The notes: a model not told the origin generated them from the sequence alone. A stretch of DNA of 64,000 nt from Peptoniphilaceae bacterium AMB_02 (GCA_036321625.1 CP143259.1:1848001-1912000); one strand, 5' to 3'; counted from the first letter of the stretch, positions 27,712 to 37,174 are shown. Translations and numbers: made by a program.

Positions 27712-29424
27712 TTATTTCCATCCCCAAGTGTCCATATCATTAAACAAACCCCACTCATGTCCATGGGCATGAACTTGTTGTCTGCCAAGATCTAAACCTT
27801 CACGTACAAAATACACATGATCGATTCTGGTTAGCCAGATCATCGGAGCACTCATATTGCCTGCAACGCCTGAGTTTGTATCCTTGTCCCATTGAACCTT
27901 TTTCCAGTATTCATAGGATTCCAAAATATTTGCACTCTTCATTGCTTTCTCAAGATTTGCATCGACATTAGGATCGCTGAACTGAGGCATATTATTATAT
28001 CCAACATCAATTAAATCACTTGAATAGTTATTATGAAGGGGACCCGGATGATGTCTTCCGCCGCCCCATAGGACAGCATTTGCTTTACCTATTTTAAAAA
28101 TTTCATCCCAGCTGCTTCCAACTGCTTCTATATCAACTCCAAAAGCTTTTGCTTGGTCTGCAACCCCTATGGATAAATCGGATCTCAATTGATCTTGAGC
28201 ATTGTAATACAGTTTAAACGATGCTTTTTTACCGTCTTTTTCAACGATTCCGTCACCATCTGTATCACTCCATCCATCCTCTTCTAGAATCTTTTTAGCA
28301 GCTTCAATATCACCATCTTTAATAGCAATATCTTCATTAAACCACGGAAGTCCATCACATACTGAAAATGCAGGCTTTCCGTAACCGCTAAGCGCAAGTT
28401 CACATAGATCATTCCTACTTAAACCGACATTTAGTGCTCTTCTTATTGCCACTTCAGAAGTTACATCATTTCCTACTTCAACCTCTACTCCATGGATTAA
28501 ACCCTTGTTACCTGATGGAAGAGTTGGTAAAGTAATACCTCTTGAGTCAATGGACTCGCAAGCCTGAACCACCATTCCATCAATTTTCTGGTCGGCATAT
28601 CTCGGAGGAGTTACACATATATCTAGTTCTCCAGTCTTAGCAGCAGCAACTGCAGCATCTTCTTTAAGAAGTAAGAAGGTCAACTTTTTAAAGTTAAGTG
28701 GCTTGTGATAATGAGGATTAGCCTCCATTATAACCTGCTCTCCCTCTCGATATTCCACAACCTTGTAAGCGCCTGAACCTATCGGGTTCTTAGTATAGTT
28801 CTCATCATAATGATTTGCAGGAACTATAGGTATCTCAGTAACTTGACTTACAAAAACACTCCTAGGTTCAGTCAGCTTGATAACCACCTTATTTTCATCG
28901 GTCTTTTCAATGCTCTCCATGAAAGACAAATCAAACGCAATCCCATCTTCCTTAAGCATTTCATAAGTAAATACTACATCTTCAGCCTTTACAGGATTTC
29001 CGTCTGAAAACTTCACATTAGGATTTAGAGTAAAACTCCACTCAAGTCCGTCTTCAGTTATACTGTAATCCTCAGCCAAATCGCCAATTAAATTTAGATC
29101 CACATCATACTTTAATAGCGAACTATGTGTCAGCCTGTGCTGTTGGTGAGATCCATACCTCTGCTTCGGATCAAACTTTCCCGAATCAAAAGAAGTCCCA
29201 ACAGAAATAACAAGCTCATCCTTTTTCTCCTCGGTCTTCTCTTTAACCTCTTCCTTAGGCTCCTCTTCCTTCGCCTTCTCTTTCTCATCACCTTCAGTCT
29301 TACCGACTTCCTCAGTAGGCTTCGCCTTATCATCAGCAGCCTGCTCACTCTTACCACATCCATACAAAAATACAGACATAGCAATTATCGTCAACAATAA
29401 AACTACTCTATTAACTAACTTCAT
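27712..29424 (-). CDS. ABC importer substrate-binding lipoprotein, SBP family 5
   Basis: 570 residues. A lipoprotein signal ends in FLYGCG (Cys 23), followed by a charged Glu/Lys-rich spacer (about residues 30-70) and a DppA/OppA/NikA-type domain (GDLAEDYSITEDGLEWSFTL, NPIGSGAYKVVEYREGEQVI). Family members bind peptides, nickel or metallophore complexes. A His-rich C-terminal segment (QVHAHGHEWG) might contact metal, but that is speculative. First gene of the operon; AGGAGG precedes the ATG. The importer plus downstream MBL hydrolase form a six-gene unit. Confidence 0.9.
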   Translation of the reverse strand: MKLVNRVVLLLTIIAMSVFLYGCGKSEQAADDKAKPTEEVGKTEGDEKEKAKEEEPKEEVKEKTEEKKDELVISVGTSFDSGKFDPKQRYGSHQQHRLTHSSLLKYDVDLNLIGDLAEDYSITEDGLEWSFTLNPNVKFSDGNPVKAEDVVFTYEMLKEDGIAFDLSFMESIEKTDENKVVIKLTEPRSVFVSQVTEIPIVPANHYDENYTKNPIGSGAYKVVEYREGEQVIMEANPHYHKPLNFKKLTFLLLKEDAAVAAAKTGELDICVTPPRYADQKIDGMVVQACESIDSRGITLPTLPSGNKGLIHGVEVEVGNDVTSEVAIRRALNVGLSRNDLCELALSGYGKPAFSVCDGLPWFNEDIAIKDGDIEAAKKILEEDGWSDTDGDGIVEKDGKKASFKLYYNAQDQLRSDLSIGVADQAKAFGVDIEAVGSSWDEIFKIGKANAVLWGGGRHHPGPLHNNYSSDLIDVGYNNMPQFSDPNVDANLEKAMKSANILESYEYWKKVQWDKDTNSGVAGNMSAPMIWLTRIDHVYFVREGLDLGRQQVHAHGHEWGLFNDMDTWGWK

Positions 29425-29457
29425 GTTACCCTCCTGTTATTGTTTTAGTTAGAAAAA

Positions 29458-29477
29458 GCTAACATATTCATGTTAGC
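29458..29477. promoter_or_regulatory. Palindrome upstream of the importer operon, possible operator
   Basis: GCTAACAT-ATTC-ATGTTAGC, perfect 8+8 inverted repeat about 35 bases before the lipoprotein start, with another GTTAG half-site (on the minus strand) just upstream. Candidate repressor site for the importer. Confidence 0.5.
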
Positions 29478-29527
29478 ATAGACTAACGAGAATGTAAATA
29501 GGGGGATGGGGAAATAACTGCAAAAAG

Positions 29528-29569
29528 AGGGTATTTAATAGTAATTATTAATTAAATACCCTTTTTTTT
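29528..29569 (-). terminator. Terminator after the CRISPR array
   Basis: AGGGTATTTAAT / ATTAAATACCCT stem with A and T tracts on both sides. On the minus strand it lies just beyond the last, degenerate CRISPR repeat and is followed by CTTTTTG. It also blocks transcription from the importer side. Confidence 0.8.
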
Positions 29570-29576
29570 GCAGAAT

Positions 29577-30864
29577 GATTGATAACCATAAGAAATTACA
29601 CTACTCTCAAACAACGTGAAGTAACAGACGCCATGGGCGACGTTTGATAACCATAAGGTATTACACTACTCTCAAACGCTTTATTTGTTGTCGAGAGCGC
29701 AGCACAAGTTTGATAACCATAAGGTATTACACTACTCTCAAACCGGTATCAGCATCTCCAAACACAAACATACGTTTGATAACCATAAGGTATTACACTA
29801 CTCTCAAACTAATAAGCATAGCTTCAGATGGTAGAGTCAGTTTGATAACCATAAGGTATTACACTACTCTCAAACTTCAAAGATTTTAAGACAGATATTT
29901 AATAAGTTTGATAACCATAAGGTATTACACTACTCTCAAACGCAAGCTTGGTTTGTTCTTCGTTTGTGTAGGTTTGATAACCATAAGGTATTACACTACT
30001 CTCAAACATACAGAAATCAGTAATGCTGTAATTAAGAGTTTGATAACCATAAGGTATTACACTACTCTCAAACTTTGTCATAGTCGTATTCGCCTAACCT
30101 GAAGTTTGATAACCATAAGGTATTACACTACTCTCAAACGCGCCTTGCGCTGTTTTTGCTGCGTATGAGTGTTTGATAACCATAAGGTATTACACTACTC
30201 TCAAACCCTACCTTATAATGTACATGTTTTATTTCGTTTGATAACCATAAGGTATTACACTACTCTCAAACGTTCCGGTTTAGGTTCTGGCTTTGGCTCT
30301 GGTTTGATAACCATAAGGTATTACACTACTCTCAAACCTGTTAAGGTGTTTATTGAATTTGCTTTCAGTTTGATAACCATAAGGTATTACACTACTCTCA
30401 AACATACCTGCGTGACTGCACTATTAGCAAGGTGTTTGATAACCATAAGGTATTACACTACTCTCAAACTATCGATTCGTTGATCGAAACATTTGAAATG
30501 TTTGATAACCATAAGGTATTACACTACTCTCAAACAGCAGCTTCTTTGACTGGGTTGACCAAGGAGTTTGATAACCATAAGGTATTACACTACTCTCAAA
30601 CTGCTATGGGGTATTGAAAAAGCTATTATCGGTTTGATAACCATAAGGTATTACACTACTCTCAAACCTAAACCGTTAGCCTTTAAGTGTTCTATAAGTT
30701 TGATAACCATAAGGTATTACACTACTCTCAAACCCATGCCAATACCAAGTAGAGTATCTTCTAGTTTGATAACCATAAGGTATTACACTACTCTCAAACA
30801 CTCACTAGACCTACTACGTAGGTCCGTTGTTTGATAACCATAAGGTATTACACTACTCTCAAAC
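29577..30864 (-). CRISPR. Type II-A CRISPR array, 20 repeats and 19 spacers
   Basis: Repeats are 36 bases; read in the transcript direction (minus strand) each begins GTTTGAGAGTAGTG and ends CTTATGGTTATCAAAC. Nineteen look identical by eye. The one at 29577-29612, furthest from the leader, differs at three positions, as expected for the terminal repeat. Spacers are 29-31 bases, mostly 30. Orientation follows from the degenerate end, the leader next to csn2 and complementarity to tracrRNA. The leader-proximal (newest) spacer, 30800-30828, contains a perfect 7-base inverted repeat. Confidence 0.98.
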
Positions 30865-30992
30865 CTCAAACCTCAAACCTCAAACCTCAAATAATAAGTC
30901 CAAAGATAATAAACTTGATTAATTTGAGGTTTGTTCCAGAGTGCATTTCTGCTTGTCCACTACAACAAAGGTAATTCTTAGGTTTTTTATCT
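30865..30992 (-). promoter_or_regulatory. CRISPR leader with tandem GTTTGAG heptamers at the array junction
   Basis: In the transcript direction the leader ends ATTTGAG (30892-30886) followed by three GTTTGAG units (30885-30865), then the first repeat, itself beginning GTTTGAG. ATTTGAG resembles the leader-anchoring sequence that fixes spacer insertion in streptococcal II-A systems. A 12-base inverted repeat (CAAACCTCAAAT at 30881-30892 and ATTTGAGGTTTG at 30922-30933) frames 29 bases. The crRNA promoter should lie here; a TATTAT -10-like box is visible, but no convincing -35. Confidence 0.8.
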
Positions 30993-31661
30993 TTAATATA
31001 TTTCACATAAATCCTCATCTATAGTATATCTCTTTTCTATCAATTTTGAAACCGCTCCACCATATCTTTCAATAAATATCGCATTTATATTTCTAACAGA
31101 CAGTTCTTTTGTAAAATCACACCATTCAATATCAGAAAATAAAGATCTGGTATTTAAGTATACTATGGCAGATGGCATTAAATAGTCTTGAACAATAAGG
31201 GCATGTTCTAATAGTCTTTCTATAATATCTTTTCCTGTATCCTCACAAAACTTAACCCCTGTTAGTTTGAAAATATCTTCAATTTCTATAGAACAGTCAA
31301 CTTCAAGTCCTATGCTATTATTAAAGATTATTTCATTAACAAAGGAGAGAATTGAACGCTCTAATTCTTGAAACCTATCGAACTCAGAAGAAATCACATC
31401 TCCTTTTAATTCAGCATAAAGTTTGTTTATAATTTTTTTATCATTTATCGATATTAAAAAAGGGCTTCGTACAAGATATAGTTCACTTGAAATTTTAACT
31501 TCTTTTAATTCATTTATGAGGGTAAACCCTCCCTCTAATCCTGACAACTGATTGTCTATATCCATTAGAATTCTTCTGTATAATTTGGGGTTCTCAATAA
31601 TTATTGTGTTTAATCCCTCTATTTCTATGTTAAAATTCCACTCACGATGTGTTAATATCAT
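30993..31661 (-). CDS. csn2: CRISPR adaptation protein Csn2
   Basis: 222 residues with the Csn2 layout: an N-terminal strand region with LNTIIIENPKLYRRILMDI and the C-terminal LLEHALIVQDYL and NINAIFIERYGG. Csn2 forms a DNA-end-binding ring needed for spacer acquisition and defines subtype II-A. The length matches the short Csn2 group. It overlaps cas2 by four bases and is followed by the leader and array. Confidence 0.92.
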   Translation of the reverse strand: MILTHREWNFNIEIEGLNTIIIENPKLYRRILMDIDNQLSGLEGGFTLINELKEVKISSELYLVRSPFLISINDKKIINKLYAELKGDVISSEFDRFQELERSILSFVNEIIFNNSIGLEVDCSIEIEDIFKLTGVKFCEDTGKDIIERLLEHALIVQDYLMPSAIVYLNTRSLFSDIEWCDFTKELSVRNINAIFIERYGGAVSKLIEKRYTIDEDLCEIY

Positions 31662-31978
31662 AGAATCACCATCCTGTCGTCAGTATCTAGAGTTTCATTT
31701 TCAACTTCTCCCACCAAAGTTTGAATATTAGCAAATTGTTTCTCTGTCACAGATAAAACTTGAACAAGCCCTTTGGGTGGTTTCACTTTTTTTACCTTTT
31801 CAATTATCGATCTTTCAACACTCGCGTTCAATGCCAGCCGTACATAAACTGACTCCTGCATCATAAAAAATCCAAGTCTTATAATTTCTTTTCTGAATTT
31901 TCTGTACTCTTTCAAATCCGAGGATGTTGTCGTTGGTAAATCAAAAAATACTATTATTCTCATATATCTATAACTCAT
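31658..31978 (-). CDS. cas2: CRISPR endonuclease-fold protein Cas2
   Basis: 106 residues with the ferredoxin-like core beginning MRIIVFFDLPTTTSSD, then the KFRKEIIRLGFFMMQESVYVR region typical of Cas2. It forms the integrase scaffold with Cas1. The ATG at 31978 overlaps cas1 by 11 bases; an ATG at 31963 (MRIIVFFD) is a possible alternative start. Confidence 0.95.
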   Translation of the reverse strand: MSYRYMRIIVFFDLPTTTSSDLKEYRKFRKEIIRLGFFMMQESVYVRLALNASVERSIIEKVKKVKPPKGLVQVLSVTEKQFANIQTLVGEVENETLDTDDRMVIL

Positions 31979-32849
31979 ACTGAATCCATTTTATTTTTGT
32001 CAAATCTTTATATAAAAGAGCATCCATAATTGATTTCGTATATATGCTAATGGCATTAGTAAGCACTTGTCTTTTATTATTAACAAAAACGTCTTTATGT
32101 AATACCGATTGCACAATACGCTTTTCCTCCTTTCCAAAAGCACCAAATTTATTATCATATACAATGACATCGACAATTGGTCTCACTGGCTCCATTAAAT
32201 CTGATGATAAGTTAAAAGGATTATGCTGACTTTTATGGTGAATACCTAGTTCGGTTAAATAACCACAGATTTTTATTTCTCTATTAAAACATGATAGGAT
32301 GATCTGATAACCATAGTCTAATGCTGCATTTGTTACAGTTTCATCTCCCCGAATAAATTCATTAGAGAATAATCCGGCAAAATACACTTTCGCTGAAAGA
32401 CCTTCTCTATTTGTCTTATCATCAAGGGCAATATCACTTAGGTATGAACTTAGTAGGTCTATATAGTATTTGTCACATTTTTTAGCTATCAAAACTTGCC
32501 TCTGGTTAAAGATTTTTTGAAATATTATATTGCTCCATAGCGCTTTCATGAATCCATCATCCCAATTAAATTGGGTAATTATCTTCTTACTGCAATCATG
32601 GCAACCATGATAAGGTAACAATTCAGATATTGGATTGTGTTTTTCATCACATATAACCACTCTTATTTTCTGTTTTGAAAGTTCTGAAAGTAGAGCAGTT
32701 GTCACAGATACCTGAGTAGTTTCAATCATAAGTAGTCCTACTTCACTTAAGTGAATCCTGGTGGTATGATCCTTAGACCTTACCACCAAATGATTCATCC
32801 TTAAGTCAAGTTTCGATCTTTTAGTTATATGAACTGTTCTCCAAGTCAT
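31968..32849 (-). CDS. cas1: CRISPR integrase Cas1
   Basis: 293 residues, the usual length for type II Cas1. Features include the N-terminal strands (RLNHLV-like RMNHLVVRSKDHTTR), GLSAKVYFAGLF, the segment ALDYGYQIILSCFNREIKI and LGIHHKSQHNPFNLSSDLME with the metal-binding His and Asp/Glu. It integrates new spacers at the leader end with Cas2, Csn2 and Cas9. Four-base overlap with cas9 (ATGA). Confidence 0.96.
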   Translation of the reverse strand: MTWRTVHITKRSKLDLRMNHLVVRSKDHTTRIHLSEVGLLMIETTQVSVTTALLSELSKQKIRVVICDEKHNPISELLPYHGCHDCSKKIITQFNWDDGFMKALWSNIIFQKIFNQRQVLIAKKCDKYYIDLLSSYLSDIALDDKTNREGLSAKVYFAGLFSNEFIRGDETVTNAALDYGYQIILSCFNREIKICGYLTELGIHHKSQHNPFNLSSDLMEPVRPIVDVIVYDNKFGAFGKEEKRIVQSVLHKDVFVNNKRQVLTNAISIYTKSIMDALLYKDLTKIKWIQYEL

Positions 32850-35800
32850 ATTCTATTCAACACTTTCTTGTTAGAATAAAGACCCGTAACTGAATCATTA
32901 ATTATAATTAATTCAGATTTTGTAATATTAGAATTAATTTTAGTCCTTCCTGCACTTTTGCCTTCACCTAATAGCCTTAAATCTACTCCAGACTTGCACC
33001 CATTTCTAAAATAATTATGAATTTCAAACAGTACTATACATTTTTCACTTTCATTAAGCTTTTTAAAAGTACTTCTTCTTATTTTTAACTTTTCAAATAA
33101 ATTAGTTGGTCTTTCACTAAAGGGTCCTTCTGATAATAGATATAAGTATTCATCGTATAATGAAAGTAATTCTTCGGCTGTAAATACCTCTTTTTGTAGG
33201 TTATTATCTGAATCAATTACCAATCTTTCTTTGATAACTCTTCTAAATATTTCTGCGTTATTCTCACTTAGCTCTATTTCTTTAGCCAGGGAAACTAAAA
33301 TTGATTTATCCGATCGTCCATTTAAATATAACGGAAAACCGTTATACAATACTTTGCTATTCATTTTTATTTTCTTTTCAATGATTCTAGGATTAATCAG
33401 GTTAAGTATACTAGTGCAATACATTTCAAGGTCACTATTATTCTTAATAACTCTTGAGTACTGAATATGAACTTGTTCTAGAGTGATTTTTTTCTTATTT
33501 TTTACTAGATGTTCAACCAAAAAGAAAAATGCACCATATATATTGGTATATCCACCATACTTACTAAAGTCATGTAATCTTTCATCACTTACTTTAATTG
33601 GTGAGAGTAGAGTATTTACATTTGTTTTTCTGCGTAATGTCGCATCAAAAAGTTCCCCCTTATGTTCCACGGGCATTCGGGTAACATTAACCGTGGGTCT
33701 TTGCAATGTCTTTTTAATGAAAGGAAGATGGTAGTCTACATCCCAAGCGACATATCCATTTCTTTCAACTTTATTGTTAAAGAATCTTTCAAGATTATAA
33801 AATCTTTCTTTTCCTTTATCTCTGTTAGTTTTGATATAGTTGTATGGATTTGCAGTAAATTTTGTATGATATGCATTTCCAGCTACTATGTTTAAAAAAG
33901 CATCATGAGCATGATGAAAATTGTTTAGTTCTCTACATTTTAATAAGTCAAATTTGTGCCTAAAATCACTTACTACTCTAGATTTGGTATAAATAATTTC
34001 TGTATCAGGATATATTCTTTTTAGTAACTCAGCAACTGCTTTAGTAGATTGACCTGTTTCTACTAGTTGTCTATTAATAAATCCTGCAAGCTCCTCATTA
34101 GTTAGAGGTTCTTTTCTAATAAGTCTGTAGAACTTATTTGCAGTAATAAATCCTTGCTCTTTTAAGCTGAACCAGAATCCTGTCATGTCTTTCCTTATAT
34201 TATTTGGAATCGGATATTTGTCCTGTTTTATCTTCTGATTTATTTCTTTTTTTACAAGTACCAAATTGTTTAAGCTATCGTCTTTCGTTAGTGATCTAGG
34301 ATAAATATGATCTATATCATATAGCATAAGTGCATTATCTTTTTCATTAATAATCATTTCTAGATCTATCTTTTCACCAGAGTACATGCATCTACCTTTT
34401 TGTGTGTAATATAGATATAGAGCTTTTGCTCTTAAGTTTCTATCATCATAATTTTCCAGCTCTTCAATAAATTGACTTACATCCTCTTTACAGTTCTTAT
34501 AAAGACTAATCAGGTCATTACGTCTGGAATCTTTTCTTTCCTTAACAAGATCAGGACTTCTGGTCATCTCAACAAAGATACGCTTAGGTGGTGATTTTCT
34601 TATTTTACTAATCTCTTTGCAAATAGTTATGGCTTGCCATACAGTTCTTTTTACACTTGGTGATAAATAAACATCTTCCATTAAATTTTCGTAACTTATC
34701 TTACCAATTTCTTCTTCCACATCGTTCATTTTTTCAAGTTCTTCTTTAAAAGAATATTTCGAACTTAGTAACTGCATTAGATTATCATTAGTTTTTTCTA
34801 ATGCATCGATAATACTTTCAAAAATCTCTCCAGTTTCAAAACTAGTTCCCTTAACTTCACATAAAAATTCTTTAGAAAGCCTTCCCCAGCCAGTAAAGTT
34901 CTTTCCATTAATTTTTCTAAGTTGTTCTTTCGAAAGTTCACCTTTGTATTTATCATTGATTTTTTTTCTTACTATTTTGCCTCCGGATTCAAATATACAT
35001 TTCCATAATATTATTTCTTCTACCATTCCTTTACCTGGTTCAAAGTCTAGTTTGTCTCCAATAATTTCTTTAAAGATATGATATGAGTTGAGTGATGATT
35101 TAAAATCTCCATCAATTCCTGATATAATGACATCATCAGCATTGTCTAAGCCGTTTATCTTAAGATAGCTGCGCAGTTTCTTTTGAGTAACTTTCTTATT
35201 TGTTTTAAACAGTTCGTTGTATATCTTTATTTTTAGCTCTACTGTTATCGGCTTCCCATCTATTTTTAAGTTATTTAACTCGTTTAGAACTTCAAATTTT
35301 TCATACAATAAAGAATCCTTTGGAATTACATCAGCACCAAGTACATACGTGCATTTGTTTGTCATCCTCCTTATAAATCTTTCTGCTGATGCTTCTTCGT
35401 CTACGACTTCTTCAAAGTTCCAAGGTAGTATCTCTTCATCTCTTTTCTTTACAATCCATGCATTCCCTGTTCCCCCGTTATATTTTGAATGAAAAGCATT
35501 TAAAGGTCCCACATAATATGGAATTCTAAATGTCATAGTTTTTTGAATCTTTTCTATTACTGATAAACCTGTCTCATCTTTCTTTTCAAGAAACGGATGA
35601 TGTTTTGAAGCATTTTTTAGTATAATATCCAGTTCAGTTTTATGAACTTGATATGGTATAACGCTATTGTCCGCAGTTCTTAATTTTGGTAACGCTGCTT
35701 TTTCATCAAGTCTATTTATTATTCTTTCAAAAATAACTGTATCTTCTGAATTAACTTTTAAGCTCTTTATAATTTTATTAAAATATGAATTAACTTCTTC

Positions 35801-36910
35801 CTGATTACATAAAGTATCAGCTTTCTTCCTCCCTTTATAAAGTGTGCTGACAACATATGATGCATAATTGTTTTTTATATTTGGACTATTAAAGCAGTTA
35901 TTGTATTCATCTTTCTTATATTTTTTTATAAGGTATTTTAAGTCCACTAAATCTAAACCATGTTGTGTATAGCTATCTATCTTAGCATCCGAAATATATG
36001 AGTGAGACTCAAGAATACCGGACAATATCATCCAGTCATAAACAGCTTTAAGGTAATCTAGTAGGATAATGTTTTCATTTAATACTTGTTCATACATATC
36101 ATGCTCGTCGTCAAAGGCAGCCGTTCTGAAGTCTATGTCTTTTTTCTCTGCTTCATCTAGTTCAGGGTCATTGAATAGTTGAGAAAGTTTTCTTTTGCTA
36201 CCTATCATCACACTTAAAATATCCTTAAACTGTTTGTCTTTAGTTTCACATACATCAGCTAATAAATTTGATTTATCTCTCAAGTTTAAATCTTTATTAA
36301 TTATGATTTTTTCTATTTCTACAAATTTAACTCTCGGGATTTCAAAACCAAACTGATCAAAAAGATAGTCTGACAACTTAGAAAATATTCCATCAAAAGC
36401 TTCATCAACCGAAAAATCTTGACCCTCAAAAAGAAAATGACCTCTATTTTTAATAATATGATGCAATGCTAGATATATTAGTCTTATATCTTTTTTGTCC
36501 TGGGATTCCATTAAATCTTTTCTTAAATGATATATGGTTGGATAAATATCGTAGTATTCTTTGTCAGAAAACGTACTATCATTAAATAAGGTATACTCCT
36601 CTTCAATAATCTTATCTTCTAAATGGAACTTACTCTCCTTTAGTCTCACAAAAAAAGTTGGATCAACTTTATATATCTCTTCAGCAAAAAGCTCTTGGAG
36701 TATACTGATTCTTTTCCTCTTCCTTTGATACCTGCGCCTGGAACTTCTATGAACTCTTCTAACCTCTGCAGTTTTAGCTTCTTCAAATAATCTAGTTCCC
36801 CACATATCTTTCTTATTAAATCTTTGTAGCTTATATCTATCGTCAGTTACTGCCCATCCTACTGAACTCGTGCCTAAATCTAAGCCTAAGAAATAATCTT
36901 TTTTACTCAC
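32846..36910 (-). CDS. cas9: Type II-A Cas9 nuclease
   Basis: About 1354 residues. RuvC-I is YFLGLDLGTSSVGWAV, followed by the Arg-rich bridge helix (RRVHRSSRRRYQRKRKRI). RuvC-II is RIFVEMTRSPD, the HNH motif is YDIDHIYPRSLTKDDSLNN, and RuvC-III is NNFHHAHDAFLNIVAG. All catalytic Asp, Glu, His and Asn positions are present, so an active nuclease is expected. The C-terminal ~250 residues would read the PAM, which cannot be predicted by eye. The ATG at 36916 is only two to three bases from GGGGAGG, so the in-frame GTG at 36910 (SKKDYFLG) is the better start. First gene of cas9-cas1-cas2-csn2. Confidence 0.96.
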   Translation of the reverse strand: MSKKDYFLGLDLGTSSVGWAVTDDRYKLQRFNKKDMWGTRLFEEAKTAEVRRVHRSSRRRYQRKRKRISILQELFAEEIYKVDPTFFVRLKESKFHLEDKIIEEEYTLFNDSTFSDKEYYDIYPTIYHLRKDLMESQDKKDIRLIYLALHHIIKNRGHFLFEGQDFSVDEAFDGIFSKLSDYLFDQFGFEIPRVKFVEIEKIIINKDLNLRDKSNLLADVCETKDKQFKDILSVMIGSKRKLSQLFNDPELDEAEKKDIDFRTAAFDDEHDMYEQVLNENIILLDYLKAVYDWMILSGILESHSYISDAKIDSYTQHGLDLVDLKYLIKKYKKDEYNNCFNSPNIKNNYASYVVSTLYKGRKKADTLCNQEEVNSYFNKIIKSLKVNSEDTVIFERIINRLDEKAALPKLRTADNSVIPYQVHKTELDIILKNASKHHPFLEKKDETGLSVIEKIQKTMTFRIPYYVGPLNAFHSKYNGGTGNAWIVKKRDEEILPWNFEEVVDEEASAERFIRRMTNKCTYVLGADVIPKDSLLYEKFEVLNELNNLKIDGKPITVELKIKIYNELFKTNKKVTQKKLRSYLKINGLDNADDVIISGIDGDFKSSLNSYHIFKEIIGDKLDFEPGKGMVEEIILWKCIFESGGKIVRKKINDKYKGELSKEQLRKINGKNFTGWGRLSKEFLCEVKGTSFETGEIFESIIDALEKTNDNLMQLLSSKYSFKEELEKMNDVEEEIGKISYENLMEDVYLSPSVKRTVWQAITICKEISKIRKSPPKRIFVEMTRSPDLVKERKDSRRNDLISLYKNCKEDVSQFIEELENYDDRNLRAKALYLYYTQKGRCMYSGEKIDLEMIINEKDNALMLYDIDHIYPRSLTKDDSLNNLVLVKKEINQKIKQDKYPIPNNIRKDMTGFWFSLKEQGFITANKFYRLIRKEPLTNEELAGFINRQLVETGQSTKAVAELLKRIYPDTEIIYTKSRVVSDFRHKFDLLKCRELNNFHHAHDAFLNIVAGNAYHTKFTANPYNYIKTNRDKGKERFYNLERFFNNKVERNGYVAWDVDYHLPFIKKTLQRPTVNVTRMPVEHKGELFDATLRRKTNVNTLLSPIKVSDERLHDFSKYGGYTNIYGAFFFLVEHLVKNKKKITLEQVHIQYSRVIKNNSDLEMYCTSILNLINPRIIEKKIKMNSKVLYNGFPLYLNGRSDKSILVSLAKEIELSENNAEIFRRVIKERLVIDSDNNLQKEVFTAEELLSLYDEYLYLLSEGPFSERPTNLFEKLKIRRSTFKKLNESEKCIVLFEIHNYFRNGCKSGVDLRLLGEGKSAGRTKINSNITKSELIIINDSVTGLYSNKKVLNRI

Positions 36911-36939
36911 TTGCATTCCCTCCCCATTTAGTATATAAT
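36911..36939 (+). promoter_or_regulatory. tracrRNA promoter, overlapping the cas9 start region
   Basis: TTGCAT (36911-36916), 17-base spacer, TATAAT (36934-36939). The -35 hexamer includes the complement of the cas9 ATG. Predicted start, about 36946, is right at the anti-repeat. Confidence 0.75.
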
Positions 36940-36945
36940 AGTAAA

Positions 36946-37053
36946 TAGCTTGATAACCATAAGCTATTACACTACAAGTTCAAACAAAAATTTATTCAAA
37001 TCGCCTGAAAAGGCCTACAAAATGTAGACATAAGACTCGTAAGAGTCTTTTTT
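36946..37053 (+). ncRNA. tracrRNA
   Basis: Anti-repeat at 36948-36985 (GCTTGATAACCATAAG then CTATTACACTAC, ending GTTCAAAC) matches the complement of the crRNA repeat apart from a small bulge. After it come a nexus-type hairpin GCCT-GAAA-AGGC (37003-37014), a hairpin CTACA-AAA-TGTAG (37015-37027) and a terminator hairpin AAGACTC-GTAA-GAGTCTT followed by Ts (37032-37053). Length about 108 nt. It is transcribed divergently from cas9. It pairs with each crRNA repeat for RNase III processing and Cas9 loading (family knowledge). Confidence 0.9.
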
Positions 37054-37085
37054 GTTTGCCATATTATAATTTTATTAACACTTTT

Positions 37086-37115
37086 ATTATCTGTATTCCG
37101 TAATCTTGTTGTAAA
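37086..37115 (-). promoter_or_regulatory. Candidate cas9 promoter beyond tracrRNA
   Basis: Minus-strand TTTACA (37115-37110), 18-base spacer and GATAAT (37091-37086). A second -10-like TATAAT lies at 37068-37063. Either would give a cas9 leader of about 150 nt running antisense through the whole tracrRNA. No gene lies in 37054-37174. Confidence 0.45.
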
Positions 37116-37174
37116 AAGCATTGCAAACGTTTATATATATCATACCAAATCATACACAGAAAATACAATTTTCT

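Noticed and set aside
29644-30834. Plus- and minus-strand open frames with repeated LITIRYYTTLK or FESSVIPYGYQT peptides
   Set aside because: They are translations of the CRISPR repeats, not proteins.
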